From DAOUKH01 sp965219875 (GTDB lineage Bacteria; Chloroflexota; Dehalococcoidia; SHYB01): 64,000 nt of DNA. Within the stretch, counting starts at the first letter, position 1. The number at the start of each line of letters is the position of its first letter. The notes under the pieces were generated by a model. It was not told where the DNA came from, searched no databases, and saw only the letters and a list, made by a program, of their open reading frames with translations. The stretch covers positions 124,001 to 188,000 of the forward strand of contig CBDCOW010000006.1 in NCBI GenBank assembly GCA_965219875.1, written 5' to 3'. This document shows, piece after piece, positions 53,981 through 62,340 of the stretch. A program made the position numbers and the translations under genes.

Positions 53981-54664
53981 GTGAAACGTCGTTTTCTAGG
54001 CATTGCCGCGCTGGGCCTGATAGCAGCCTTCGTGGTTGGAGCCTGTTCATCGTCGTCATCGGCTACGATCGCCGTCGACGACGTCTATTCGATCGGTCTG
54101 CAAGGTCATGCGACGACGGACGGCGTGATCGTGTTGAACGAGCCGGAGAGGATCGAAGTAGATTTGGGGAGTGGCGTCTCCTCGCTCGACGTGGCCCTGG
54201 CCCTTCGCAGCGCCCTGCGTGAGCGCGGGCACGAGGTCATTTGCGTGACGCACCGAGGTGGCGATCTCTTTTCGTTGCTGGTCCGGGGTGAAGTCGAGAT
54301 ATCGAGCGAGCGCTCGGACTTGGGCGGCATCGGCGGATCGGCGGCGCAGGTGATCCAGCGTCCCGAGGTAATCCAGAGCACGGTGCGCGAGTATCTGCGC
54401 TTCTTGCGCGAGGACTCTTCCGACGATCTTGCAACGGTCGTGACCGAGGACTACCTGCCCATCGCGAGCGCCGATCTCGGCAAGTCCATCGAGATGGTGA
54501 GCTCCGAGGTCCCCGCCATCGGCTGTCATAGCGCCTCCGTCGTGGTCCAAGTCGAGCTGCCCAATGGCGTGCATGAGCAGAACGAGGTGCATCTCGAGAC
54601 CGACGGCGACCTCTACTGGCGCATCTCAGGCGTCACGCCGCTGGCCTCCTGGGCCTTGTCGTAG
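53981..54664 (+). CDS. Lipoprotein of unknown function
   Basis: 227 residues from GTG 53981 with GAGGAGG upstream. A signal peptide MKRRFLGIAALGLIAAFVVGAC puts a lipidated Cys at 22, followed by Ser residues. The mature part has about 200 residues of alpha/beta character (VDDVYSIGLQGHATTDGVIVL, SSLDVALALRSALRERGHEVICV) and no family that I recognise. It is probably on the outer face of the membrane. Its promoter carries the same operator as the AAA operon, so it may respond to the same signal. Confidence 0.75.
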   Translation: MKRRFLGIAALGLIAAFVVGACSSSSSATIAVDDVYSIGLQGHATTDGVIVLNEPERIEVDLGSGVSSLDVALALRSALRERGHEVICVTHRGGDLFSLLVRGEVEISSERSDLGGIGGSAAQVIQRPEVIQSTVREYLRFLREDSSDDLATVVTEDYLPIASADLGKSIEMVSSEVPAIGCHSASVVVQVELPNGVHEQNEVHLETDGDLYWRISGVTPLASWALS

Positions 54665-54742
54665 ACGTAGCGGCCCCTTCCGCCGCTCTCCGCGCTTCCT
54701 CCGGCGCACCCAGATTTGGGCGCGCCGGACGGCGTTTTGGGG

Positions 54743-55684
54743 CTACGCTCCGGCCGCCAGTTCCGCGCGGGCGTGCTCGACAACGCGCCGCAGCCCCTCG
54801 TCGAGGTCCGTTTTCGCCGACCACCCCAGGACACGCCGCGCCTTGGATGCGTCAAGGTAGATCTTGTAGACATCGCCGGGTCGGGCCGTTTCGTAGTTGG
54901 CAGGGCCGTCGAAGCCGGTCAGGCGGGCGAGGCGCTCATAGATCGCGTTGACGTTCGTGGGCGCTCCCGCGCCGATGTTGAACGTGTCCTCAACCTCGCG
55001 CTCGACGACGGCGATGTTGGCGTCGACCACGTCGCTCACGTACACGAAGTCGCGCTCCTGGAGTCCTTCGCCGAAGATGGTGGGCCGCTCCCCCGCGAGC
55101 AGCTTCAGCGTGAAGATGGCGACCACGCCGGCCTCGCCGTGGGGGTCTTGACGGGGGCCGTAGACGTTCCCGTAACGCAGCACCGAGCTCTTGCAGCCGT
55201 AGACCTGCCGGTAACAGTCGAGGTACGTCTCAAATGCGTACTTGCTCGCCCCGTACGGAGAAAGAGGTCGTACCGGGTGGCCCTCGTCGCATGGTAGGCG
55301 CTCGGGTTCGCCGTACAGCGCGCCGCCCGTCGAGCTGTAGACCAGCCAATCGACGCCGGCCAGGCGGCAGGCTTCAAGCAGGTTGATCGAGCCGCCGACG
55401 TTGACCGCGGCATCTTCGCCAGGATCGCGCATCGAGCGCGCCACGCTCGATTGGGCCGCCATATGAAACACGACTTCGGGCCGCTCAGCGGCGATCAGGG
55501 CGGCGAGCCCGTCGGAGCGCAGGTCCATGTCGTGATAGACCGCGCCAGAGAGCATGTTCGCCCGCCGCCCGGTAGAGAGGTTGTCGACGCTCGACACGTC
55601 GGCCCCTTCGCCGAGCAGCCGCTCCACCATGTGCGAGCCAATGAACCCGGCCCCGCCGGTCACCAACGCCCTCCGATAGCGCAA
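54743..55684 (-). CDS. NAD-dependent epimerase/dehydratase (UDP-glucose 4-epimerase type)
   Basis: 313 residues from TTG 55684, chosen for GGGAGG just upstream. Rossmann motif VTGGAGFIGSHMVERLL, then VDNLSTGRRAN, HMAAQSSVARSMRDP, STGGALYGEPERLPCDE and the catalytic YGASKYAFE with Tyr and Lys. C-terminal segment is RPGDVYKIYLDASKARRVLGW. It interconverts UDP-sugars (glucose/galactose or their N-acetyl forms) for glycan synthesis. Single gene; no other glycan genes adjoin it. Confidence 0.92.
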   Translation of the reverse strand: MRYRRALVTGGAGFIGSHMVERLLGEGADVSSVDNLSTGRRANMLSGAVYHDMDLRSDGLAALIAAERPEVVFHMAAQSSVARSMRDPGEDAAVNVGGSINLLEACRLAGVDWLVYSSTGGALYGEPERLPCDEGHPVRPLSPYGASKYAFETYLDCYRQVYGCKSSVLRYGNVYGPRQDPHGEAGVVAIFTLKLLAGERPTIFGEGLQERDFVYVSDVVDANIAVVEREVEDTFNIGAGAPTNVNAIYERLARLTGFDGPANYETARPGDVYKIYLDASKARRVLGWSAKTDLDEGLRRVVEHARAELAAGA

Positions 55685-55744
55685 GCGCGGCCTCCCTTCG
55701 CCGTCTGTCGTCACGCATAGCGTACTACGCCGCCGGTGCCGGAA

Positions 55745-55860
55745 CACTCTCTACTAAACCTCTCTCCCTCTGGGAGAAACTGAGAGAGGGCGCGCGCCGC
55801 AGGCGCGCGGGCGTCACCAGGGCGCCCCTTCCCTCCGGGAACAGGCTAAGCAAGGCCGAG
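55745..55860. repeat. Composite intergenic repeat, partial copy 7
   Basis: Only the second module is present: CTCTCCCTCTGGGAGAAACT at about 55762-55785, then GAGAGGGCGCGCGCCGCAGG and GGGCGCCCCTTCCCTCC. It lies between the epimerase gene and the higA-like gene. A TATCAT -10 box at 55936-55941 precedes the latter. Confidence 0.75.
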
Positions 55861-55958
55861 TTGAGCGGGTTCGAAGCAGAGGTTAGGGCGAGTGACACCT
55901 GCCGCACTGTTGGTCTGTAAACAAAGATCGTGGGCTATCATGGAAAGCCGAGGCGGCC

Positions 55959-56276
55959 ATGACGACGAAGACAACCGAAGAATTACAGAGCCTCCCGCCC
56001 ATTCATCCCGGAGAGGTGCTCAATGAGGAGTTTCTCCTTCCGATGAGGGTGAGCCAATACCGGTTGGCCAAGGCGATCGGCGTGGACTCGCGCCGGATTC
56101 ACGCCATCGTCCACGGGCAGCGGTCGATCACGGCGGAGACGGCCTTGCTGCTGTCGCGCTTCTTCGGGAATTCCGCGGAGTTCTGGATGGGGTTGCAAAG
56201 CCAGTACGACCTAGAGACTGCCGAGGACCGCCTTTCCCGGAGGTTGGACAAGGTGACGGCCTACACGCCGGAGTAG
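55959..56276 (+). CDS. higA: HigA family antitoxin-type XRE regulator, without a toxin gene
   Basis: 105 residues. The diagnostic segment PPIHPGEVLNEEFLLPMRVSQYRLAKAIGVDSRRIHAIVHGQRSITAETALLLSRFFGNSAEFWMGLQSQYDLETA is the VapI/HigA pattern with an XRE helix-turn-helix. HigA neutralises and corepresses HigB RNase. HigB normally lies directly upstream, but no such gene is in the 270 bases before it; a repeat copy is there instead. It may be an orphan regulator or leftover of a lost module. Confidence 0.9.
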   Translation: MTTKTTEELQSLPPIHPGEVLNEEFLLPMRVSQYRLAKAIGVDSRRIHAIVHGQRSITAETALLLSRFFGNSAEFWMGLQSQYDLETAEDRLSRRLDKVTAYTPE

Positions 56277-56366
56277 TCCCGCCCGTCGCGCCCTGCGGTT
56301 CGTTGACGCCCTCTGAAGCCGTTGCTAGCATGGTGCGGCCCGAACGCGGATCCTTGGGGGACTCGA

Positions 56367-57065
56367 TTGTCGGCTGAAGACGGACGCCAATTCGTAAAGT
56401 ACACCTTCTACCGGGTGTCGCCGGAGTGGCGGCGTTTGGACGCCGAATCGAAGGCCCAGGGCAAACGCGAGCTCGCCGCCGTCGTCGGCGAGCTCTCCGA
56501 CCGGATGATGATCCGTCCTTACGCCCTCACCGGTACGCGGGCCGACGCCGACTTCTTCCTATGGACGGTCGCCCTCAACCTCGAAGACCTGCAGACACTC
56601 TCGACGCGCGTCTACTCGACCTGCATGGGCGGCTACCTCACCATGCCGCACTCCTTCCTGGCGATGACACGCAAGTCGCAGTACATCGACCGGCACAGTC
56701 ACGAGGACCAGGAGGGGACGCGGCTGAAGATACGGCCCATTGGCTCGAAGTACCTCTTCGTCTACCCCTTCGTGAAGAGCCGTGAGTGGTACCTCCTGCC
56801 GTTGGAGGAGCGCCAGGCCATGATGGATACGCACATCAAGGTTGGCCACAAGTACCCCCGAGTCCGCATCAACACCTCGTACTCCTTCGGCCTCGACGAC
56901 CAGGACTTCGTCGTCTCGTTCGAGTCCGACCACCCCGGCGACTTCCTCGATCTCGTCATGGAGTTGCGGGAGACGAAAGGCAGCATGTACACGGTGCGGG
57001 ACACACCAATCTTCACCGGCGTCTCGATGGGAATCGACGAGGCCCTCGACGCGCTGGGTGACTGA
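56367..57065 (+). CDS. Chlorite dismutase family heme protein (HemQ-like)
   Basis: 232 residues from TTG 56367, placed after the extended -10 TGC-TAGCAT (56326-56331); an earlier TTG overlaps this promoter. The family pattern includes FVKYTFYRVSPEWRRLDAES, SDRMMIRPYALTGTRADADFFLWTVAL, RTSQ-type SQYID and YLFVYPFVKSREWYLLPLEERQAMMDTHIKVGHKYPRVRINTSYSFGLDDQDFVVSFE. Family members are coproheme decarboxylases or chlorite dismutases. The Sec/thiol protein gene follows, possibly redox-linked. Exact activity uncertain. Confidence 0.88.
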   Translation: MSAEDGRQFVKYTFYRVSPEWRRLDAESKAQGKRELAAVVGELSDRMMIRPYALTGTRADADFFLWTVALNLEDLQTLSTRVYSTCMGGYLTMPHSFLAMTRKSQYIDRHSHEDQEGTRLKIRPIGSKYLFVYPFVKSREWYLLPLEERQAMMDTHIKVGHKYPRVRINTSYSFGLDDQDFVVSFESDHPGDFLDLVMELRETKGSMYTVRDTPIFTGVSMGIDEALDALGD

Positions 57066-57104
57066 CCGCGAGATAGGCAACAGCAGCACAGACAGGAGCG
57101 AGCG

Positions 57105-57449
57105 ATGGCGAACGTCACGTTTTACTGGAAGGCGACCTGAACGTCCTGCCGCAAGGCGAAAGCGTCGCTTTCGGAAAAGGGAATCGAGTTCACCGCCCGC
57201 GAGTTCGCCAAGGAGCCGCTGAGCCGCGATGAGGTCCTGCGCCTTTCTAGCGGCGACCCCGCGTCGCTCATCGACACGCGCAAGCCGTCATTCCGTAAGC
57301 TGGGTGTCGACGGCTCGGCGCTCTCCGCCGACGAGGCCCTCGACCTCATCGCCAAGGAGCCGAGCATCCTCCGCCGGCCGATCTACGAGATCGACGGAGA
57401 GATCGTCTTCGGCTCGGACAAGGACCGCCTCGCCGAGCTGATCGGCTAG
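57105..57449 (+). CDS. ArsC/Spx-family glutaredoxin-like selenoprotein with in-frame TGA (Sec12)
   Basis: From ATG 57105 (AGGAG 6 bases upstream) the frame encodes MANVTFYWKAT, TGA at 57138-57140, then TSCRKAKASLSEKGIEFTAR and on through 114 residues to TAG 57449. The family motif is YxxxxCxxCRKA; TGA stands exactly at the first, nucleophilic Cys, giving UxxC with Cys15 as partner. Everything after the TGA is conserved, including EFAKEPLSRDEV, DTRKPSFRKLG and a full C-terminus SILRRPIYEIDGEIVFGSDKDRLAELIG. A perfect 7-bp hairpin 17 bases behind the TGA fits a bacterial SECIS. It should reduce disulfides, arsenate or similar substrates. A nonsense mutation is the alternative. Confidence 0.85.
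57157..57173 (+). promoter_or_regulatory. Candidate bacterial SECIS hairpin
   Basis: Perfect 7-bp stem CGAAAGC / GCTTTCG with the three-base loop GUC. The loop G is 24 bases after the TGA, inside the distance reported for bacterial SECIS elements, which need a guanine at the loop start for SelB. Confidence 0.65.
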
Positions 57450-57463
57450 CCAGGCGCGAGCCG

Positions 57464-57808
57464 ATGGCCGACACGGAAGAGGACGGCCTAGCCGAGGCCG
57501 TCGGCCTCTTCAACGCGGGCCGCTACTTCGAGGCGCACGAGGCGCTGGAACGCCTGTGGCTCGTCGCGGAGGGCCCCGAACGCGGGTTCTATCAAGGCGT
57601 GCTGCAGGTGGCCGTGGGGCTGCATCACGAGGCGCGGGGAAACCGGAAGGGCGCCGCGTCGATGTTGGGTAAGGGCATGGCCCGACTGGCCCCGCTCATA
57701 CCGTCGCGTCTAGGCGTCGACGTGGCCCGCCTCCTCAACGACGTGCGCGCCTTCCAAGCCGCCGCGCCGGGTGCGAAGCGCGCGCCGAAGCTGCATCCGC
57801 CTTCCTGA
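57464..57808 (+). CDS. DUF309 domain protein
   Basis: 114 residues with the DUF309 helical pattern: EAVGLFNAGRYFEAHEALERLWLVAEGPERGFYQGVLQVAVGLHHEARGNRKGAASMLGKGMARL. The conserved EAHE, W and HH positions are typical and may bind metal. Family function is unknown; members are often encoded beside redox or metabolic genes. It starts 14 bases after the selenoprotein gene, so the two are likely in one transcript. No signal peptide. Confidence 0.88.
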   Translation: MADTEEDGLAEAVGLFNAGRYFEAHEALERLWLVAEGPERGFYQGVLQVAVGLHHEARGNRKGAASMLGKGMARLAPLIPSRLGVDVARLLNDVRAFQAAAPGAKRAPKLHPPS

Positions 57809-57838
57809 TCCGTCCCATTTCTGCCCCAAGGCCGGGCT

Positions 57839-57844
57839 TATAAT
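57839..57844 (+). promoter_or_regulatory. Consensus -10 box of the DUF488/TldD operon
   Basis: TATAAT ends 11 bases before ATG 57856. Transcription should begin within about 5 bases of the ATG, so the message is nearly leaderless, and no ribosome site is visible. Confidence 0.6.
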
Positions 57845-57855
57845 CGGCGGGCGCA

Positions 57856-58419
57856 ATGGCGAGTATCTTCACCATAGGTCATTCCAACCGGGGGTTCGCC
57901 GAGTTTCTTGGCGTGCTGACCGCGCACGGCGTCGAGGTCGTCGCGGATGTCCGGTCGTATCCCGCGTCGCGGCATGCGCCGCAGTTCAACCGGAGGCGCC
58001 TCGCGTCGGCGCTCGATGCCAACGGTATTGAGTACGTGTTCATGGGCGCGGAGCTTGGCGGACGGCCCAAGGAAGATGAGTTCTACGATAGCGAGGGGCG
58101 CGTCCTTTACGGGAAGCTGGCGCAAAGCCGACGCTTCCAGGACGGCCTCGAACGGCTGGAGGCGACCCTTCGAGAGTCGCGGGTCGCGATCATGTGCAGC
58201 GAGGAGAACCCAGCATCCTGCCACCGCCGCCTCCTCGTGGGCCAGGCGCTGAAGGAGCGGGGCGTCGAGGCGTTGCACCTGCGGGCTGACGGCTCAGTGC
58301 AGGCGGACGACGACCTCGACGGGCGCGCTCCGACGGCTCACGTCACCCAGCCGCCGCTGCTCAACATGCCCCTTTCCGACACACGGCATTCCAGTGCGGG
58401 AGAAGGGGCACGGCGATGA
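57856..58419 (+). CDS. DUF488 family protein
   Basis: 187 residues with the DUF488 pattern: IFTIGHSNRGFAEFLGVLTAHGVEVVADVRSYPASRHAPQFNRRRLASAL, EYVFMGAELGGRP, then the Cys region VAIMCSEENPASCHRRLLVGQALKERGVEALHL. The two cysteines in CSEENPASC lie where the family keeps a likely catalytic Cys. It is cytoplasmic with unknown activity. Its stop overlaps the start of the TldD gene by 4 bases (ATGA), so the two are coupled. Confidence 0.9.
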   Translation: MASIFTIGHSNRGFAEFLGVLTAHGVEVVADVRSYPASRHAPQFNRRRLASALDANGIEYVFMGAELGGRPKEDEFYDSEGRVLYGKLAQSRRFQDGLERLEATLRESRVAIMCSEENPASCHRRLLVGQALKERGVEALHLRADGSVQADDDLDGRAPTAHVTQPPLLNMPLSDTRHSSAGEGARR

Positions 58420-59858
58420 AAGACCTGCTGCTGCGAGCGCTGGAAACGGCTCGGTTGCGCGGCGCCTCCTACGCCGACGCGCGGCTCATCGAGGAGGAGC
58501 GGCAGATTGTTTCGGTGAAGGACGGACGCGTTGAGGCGGTGACGTCGGACCGCAGCCGCGGGGTCGGGGTTCGGGTCATCGCCAACGGCGGGTGGGGCTT
58601 CGCGGCTTCGTCGCGGCTCGGCGCGCAAGACGTCGACGTGGCGGCCGCGACGGCGGTCCGCATCGCCAAGGCGTCCTCGACGGCGCTCCGCGCACCTGTC
58701 GACATCGGTGAGCCCGCGCCGATCACGGCGTCGTACGCCACGCCGGTGCGGCGCGACCCCTTCGCCGTCGATCTCGCGGAGAAGGTCACGCTGCTGACGC
58801 GGGCATCGGACGAGATGCGGCGGGTCAAGGGAATCGCGGTCGCGTCGGCGTCGACGGAGATCGGGCGCATCCGCAAGCTCTTCGCCAGCACCGAGGGCAG
58901 CTTCATCGAGCAAGACCTCGTCGAGACGGGCTGCTTGATGGAGGCCACCGCGGTGGGGGTCGGCGAGGTGCAGAACCGGAGCTATCCTAACAGCGTGGGG
59001 CGGCACATGGGCACCGAGGGGTGGGAGCTCGTCGAGCGCTGCGATCTGCCGGGCAACGCGGGGCGCATCGCCGAGGAGGCCGCCGCGCTGCTGAGCGCCG
59101 ATCAGTGCCCCTCCGGCGAGACGACGGTGATCCTCGACGGCTCGCAGACGGCGCTGCAGGTCCACGAGTCGTGCGGTCATCCCATCGAGCTCGACCGGGT
59201 CTTGGGGACGGAGGCGGCGTTTGCCGGCACGAGCTTCCTCACCACGGACAAGCTTGGGGCCTTCCGCTACGGCTCCGACGCGGTGAACATCACCATCGAC
59301 GCCACCATCCCCGGTGGGCTGGGCACGTTCGGCTACGACGACGAAGGCGTTCCCGCGCAGCGCGCCGCCGTAGTCGAGCACGGCGTGTTCGTGGGCTATC
59401 TGACGTCACGGGAGACCGCTGCCAAGCTCGGGGGCCGGAGCAACGGCGCGGCCCGCGCCAGCGGCTGGGACCGCATCCCGCTCATCCGCATGACTAACGT
59501 GAACCTCGAACCCGGCAGCTGGTCGCTCGACGACCTGATCGCCGACACCGGCGACGGCGTCTACATGCAGACGAACCGTAGCTGGAGCATCGACGACAAG
59601 CGGCTCAACTTCCAGTTCGGGACGGAGATCGCCTGGGAGATCAAGGGCGGCAAGCTGGGGCGGATGTTGAAGAATCCCACCTACACGGGGATTACACCCC
59701 AGTTCTGGGGGTCGTGCGACGCGGTATGCGGCCCGGACTCGTGGATGGTGTGGGGCGTCCCGAACTGCGGCAAGGGCCAGCCGGAGCAGGTGGGGCACGT
59801 CGGGCACGGTGCGGCACCCGCGCGGTTCCGCAACGTCCTCGTCGGGCTGATGGGCTAG
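58416..59858 (+). CDS. tldD: TldD family metallopeptidase
   Basis: 480 residues, full length for TldD. The metal motif is H250-E251-x3-H255 in VHESCGHPIELDRVLG, the zinc site of the TldD/PmbA (TldE) system. DGRVEAVTSDRSRGVGVRVIANGGWGFAASS is the standard N-terminal signature, and NVNLEPGSWSLDDLIADTGDGVYMQTN and GTEIAWEIKGGKLG are C-terminal. TldD pairs with TldE to cleave small peptides such as modified RiPP precursors or quorum peptides. The TldE partner is not adjacent. Confidence 0.93.
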   Translation: MKDLLLRALETARLRGASYADARLIEEERQIVSVKDGRVEAVTSDRSRGVGVRVIANGGWGFAASSRLGAQDVDVAAATAVRIAKASSTALRAPVDIGEPAPITASYATPVRRDPFAVDLAEKVTLLTRASDEMRRVKGIAVASASTEIGRIRKLFASTEGSFIEQDLVETGCLMEATAVGVGEVQNRSYPNSVGRHMGTEGWELVERCDLPGNAGRIAEEAAALLSADQCPSGETTVILDGSQTALQVHESCGHPIELDRVLGTEAAFAGTSFLTTDKLGAFRYGSDAVNITIDATIPGGLGTFGYDDEGVPAQRAAVVEHGVFVGYLTSRETAAKLGGRSNGAARASGWDRIPLIRMTNVNLEPGSWSLDDLIADTGDGVYMQTNRSWSIDDKRLNFQFGTEIAWEIKGGKLGRMLKNPTYTGITPQFWGSCDAVCGPDSWMVWGVPNCGKGQPEQVGHVGHGAAPARFRNVLVGLMG

Positions 59859-59882
59859 CGGGGCGCCCTTGGGGCGCCCCGC
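59858..59882. terminator. Two-way terminator between tldD and the slipin gene
   Basis: Perfect 11-bp stem (GCGGGGCGCCC / GGGCGCCCCGC) with a TTG loop. It begins at the last base of the tldD stop codon and lies between convergent stops. U-tracts are absent, so termination may be Rho-assisted. Confidence 0.65.
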
Positions 59883-59888
59883 CGCGGG

Positions 59889-60758
59889 TTACGAGCCGTC
59901 CTTGTCCGAGTCGCCGGAGCCGGGGAACATGCCGCGCACCGACTGCATGAGGTTGGTGAACTCCATGGGGAAGATGAACTTGGTGGAGGGGCTGTCGCCC
60001 AGGCTCTTAAGAGTCTCCAAGTATTGGAGGCCCATCGTCTTGCCGTCGACCGTCTTGGCGACGTTGAAGATGCGCTCCAGGGCCTGGGAGAAGCCGTCGG
60101 CTTCTAGGACCTGGGCCTGCTGATGCGCCTCGGCGCGGAGGATTTGGGCCTGGCGATCGCCCTCGGCGCGGAGGATCTGGGCCTGCTTCTCACCTTCGGC
60201 GACGGTGACGGAGGCAACGCGCGATCCTTCGGCCTCGATAACGGCGGCGCGGCGCTCTCGTTCCGCCGACATCTGCCGGTTCATTGCCGCCTGAATGTCG
60301 CGCGGCGGAGTGATCTCCCGGATTTCCACCGAGGTCACCTTGACGCCCCAGCGCACCGTGATCTCGTCGAGCTTCACCCGCAGGGTGTCGTTGATCTGCT
60401 CGCGTTTGGCGAGCACGTCGTCGAGGGCGATGTCGCCGATGACGGCGCGGAGCGTCGTGATCGCCACGCCCTGCACCGCGCCGATGAAGTCCTGCACCTC
60501 GATCACCGACCTCTGAGGTTCGTTCTCGACCACACGTAGGTAGATGAGGAAGTCGATGTCGATGGGGGCGTTATCCCGCGTGATGGCGGTCTGGCTCGGG
60601 ATGGTGATAAACCGCTCGCGCAGGTCTACCTTGCGCGTCCCCGAGTTGATGAACGGCCACAGCCAGCGAATCCCTGGATGCCGAAGCTCGATGAACCTTC
60701 CGAACCGTAAGACGACCATGCGCTCCCACTGGCGCACTATGTTAATTCCCGGGGCCAT
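59889..60758 (-). CDS. Slipin/band 7 SPFH-domain protein
   Basis: 289 residues from ATG 60758 with AAGGAG upstream. The start INIVRQWERMVVLRFGRFIELRHPGIRWLWPFIN and VDLRERFITIPSQTAITRDNAPIDIDFLIYLRV are slipin-type SPFH. Then come WGVKVTSVEIREITPPRDIQAAMNRQMSAERERRAAVIEAEG and a coiled coil with repeated AQILRAEGDRQAQ units. Slipins form ring-like assemblies on the membrane and are substrates of NfeD proteases. The NfeD gene lies directly upstream (104 bases) on the same strand. Confidence 0.94.
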   Translation of the reverse strand: MAPGINIVRQWERMVVLRFGRFIELRHPGIRWLWPFINSGTRKVDLRERFITIPSQTAITRDNAPIDIDFLIYLRVVENEPQRSVIEVQDFIGAVQGVAITTLRAVIGDIALDDVLAKREQINDTLRVKLDEITVRWGVKVTSVEIREITPPRDIQAAMNRQMSAERERRAAVIEAEGSRVASVTVAEGEKQAQILRAEGDRQAQILRAEAHQQAQVLEADGFSQALERIFNVAKTVDGKTMGLQYLETLKSLGDSPSTKFIFPMEFTNLMQSVRGMFPGSGDSDKDGS

Positions 60759-60862
60759 GCCGTGCTCCTTCCTGAAAATGCCAAGCCGGCGGCTCATTGC
60801 GCCGACGTTCCGTGTTTCGAATGCTCTCCGGGCGGTAGCTTACGTTGCCACCCTCTGAAGCG

Positions 60863-62293
60863 TCAATGCGCGGGGCGCTCCGGAGACGGGCCTTCCCCGC
60901 CTTCGGGGAGGCCGTGCCGGCCGCCTTCGGGCAGGAGGCGGACGCGCTTCTTGACCCACAGCGTCAGGCCGTCGATCTCCTCGATCTCGACGAATTCGCC
61001 GGCGGGCACGAAGGCGCCATTGATCTCCTCGGCCGTCCAGAGCTGTCCATCGACGAAGACGGAGCCGGTGGGGGTCAGATCGCGGCGGACACGGCCCGTC
61101 TTACCCACCACGGCGGGGCGCTCGGCCACGGGGGCCGAGCGGCGGAGTCCCAGCCAGGTCAGCAGAGCGAAGGCGCCGCCGAAGCCGCCCGCGAGCCCGC
61201 CGACGAGCCACGGGCTTGGGTTGAAGTCGGGTCCGGCGAAGGAAGGCGGATCGGCCGCCCACGGCTCCAGCAGAAAGATCACGCCGAAGACGAAGGCGAT
61301 CACCGCTCCCGCGCCGAAGATGCCAACGCCCGCGATCTGCAGCTCGACGTAGAGCAGGACGAGCGAGAAGAGCACCAGCCCGACGCCGGCCCAGTTCACC
61401 GGAATGTTGCCGAAGGCCACGAAAGCCAACACGAGGGCGATGACGCCGAAGACGCCGGGGAAGATCAGCCCGGGATTCAGGATTTCGATGAAGATTCCCA
61501 GGCCGCCCAGCGAGAGCAGCAGCGACGAGATGTTCGGGTCGGCGATAACATCGATAATGCGCTCGACCCAGCTCAGACCAACATCGTTGCAGGCGGCGAA
61601 GGGCTCGGTGCAGCGGATCCCATCCGTCTGGAGTGTGACGGTCCGGCCGCCGGCCTCGACGGTGCGCCCGTCGATCTTGGCGAGCAAGTCGTCCATGTCG
61701 TCGGCGAGGAAGTCGATCATGTTCAGGTCGAGCGCCTCGACCGCGGTGTACGAGGCGGCCTCCCGGACGGTGTTCTCATACGCGTTGGGGTTGCGTCCGC
61801 GGGCCTCGGCGATGCTGCGGGCAAGGGCTGCGGCGTCGTTGGTGACCTTGTCGGCCAGGGTCTCGGGCAGGTCTTCGCCGGTCCCCGATATGGGTGTAGC
61901 CGCGCCGATGTTGGAGCCGGGGGCCATGACGGCGATGTGCCCGGCGCCGGTGATGAAGGTGCCCGCCGAGCCCGCCCGGGCGCCCTGCGGCGCGACGTAG
62001 GTGACGACGGGGATGCCGGCGTCGAGGATGTCCTCGACCATCGCGCGCATGGAGTCGAGCCGCCCGCCCGGCGTGTCGATGAGGACGATGGCGACCTGGC
62101 CCTGCTCGCCGACCGCGCGATCGAGGGCGCGGTCCAGATACTTGGCGCGGTTGGGATCGATGATCCCGTCGACGTGGATCAGGAATGCCTCGCCCGGGGC
62201 TTGGGCGCTCACCGGCACGGCCTGAAACGCCAACCCCGCCGCCACCAGCGCGAGGTACACCGCCAGCCGGACCCGTCGCCCTAGTGTGCCCAT
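60863..62293 (-). CDS. NfeD family membrane serine protease (long form)
   Basis: 476 residues. A signal peptide or anchor (1-31) is followed by a ClpP-like protease domain (about 35-225: IHVDGIIDPNRAKYLDRALDRA, LIDTPGGRLDSM, and GARAGSAGTFITGAG with the nucleophilic Ser). About four membrane helices (260-390) and a C-terminal NfeD OB-fold (about 400-465) complete the long NfeD1b form. It cleaves slipin C-terminal parts at the membrane. It is the first gene of a two-gene operon with slipin, which is the typical pair. Confidence 0.93.
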   Translation of the reverse strand: MGTLGRRVRLAVYLALVAAGLAFQAVPVSAQAPGEAFLIHVDGIIDPNRAKYLDRALDRAVGEQGQVAIVLIDTPGGRLDSMRAMVEDILDAGIPVVTYVAPQGARAGSAGTFITGAGHIAVMAPGSNIGAATPISGTGEDLPETLADKVTNDAAALARSIAEARGRNPNAYENTVREAASYTAVEALDLNMIDFLADDMDDLLAKIDGRTVEAGGRTVTLQTDGIRCTEPFAACNDVGLSWVERIIDVIADPNISSLLLSLGGLGIFIEILNPGLIFPGVFGVIALVLAFVAFGNIPVNWAGVGLVLFSLVLLYVELQIAGVGIFGAGAVIAFVFGVIFLLEPWAADPPSFAGPDFNPSPWLVGGLAGGFGGAFALLTWLGLRRSAPVAERPAVVGKTGRVRRDLTPTGSVFVDGQLWTAEEINGAFVPAGEFVEIEEIDGLTLWVKKRVRLLPEGGRHGLPEGGEGPSPERPAH

Positions 62294-62325
62294 GGGGCGA
62301 TTATAGCCGCCGCATTCGCGCCGTC

Positions 62326-62334
62326 TGCTACCAT
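62326..62334 (+). promoter_or_regulatory. Extended -10 promoter of the ABC exporter, leaderless
   Basis: TGC-TACCAT ends at 62334 and GTG starts at 62341, exactly where transcription should begin. No ribosome site is present upstream of the GTG. Confidence 0.6.
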
Positions 62335-62340
62335 GACGTA

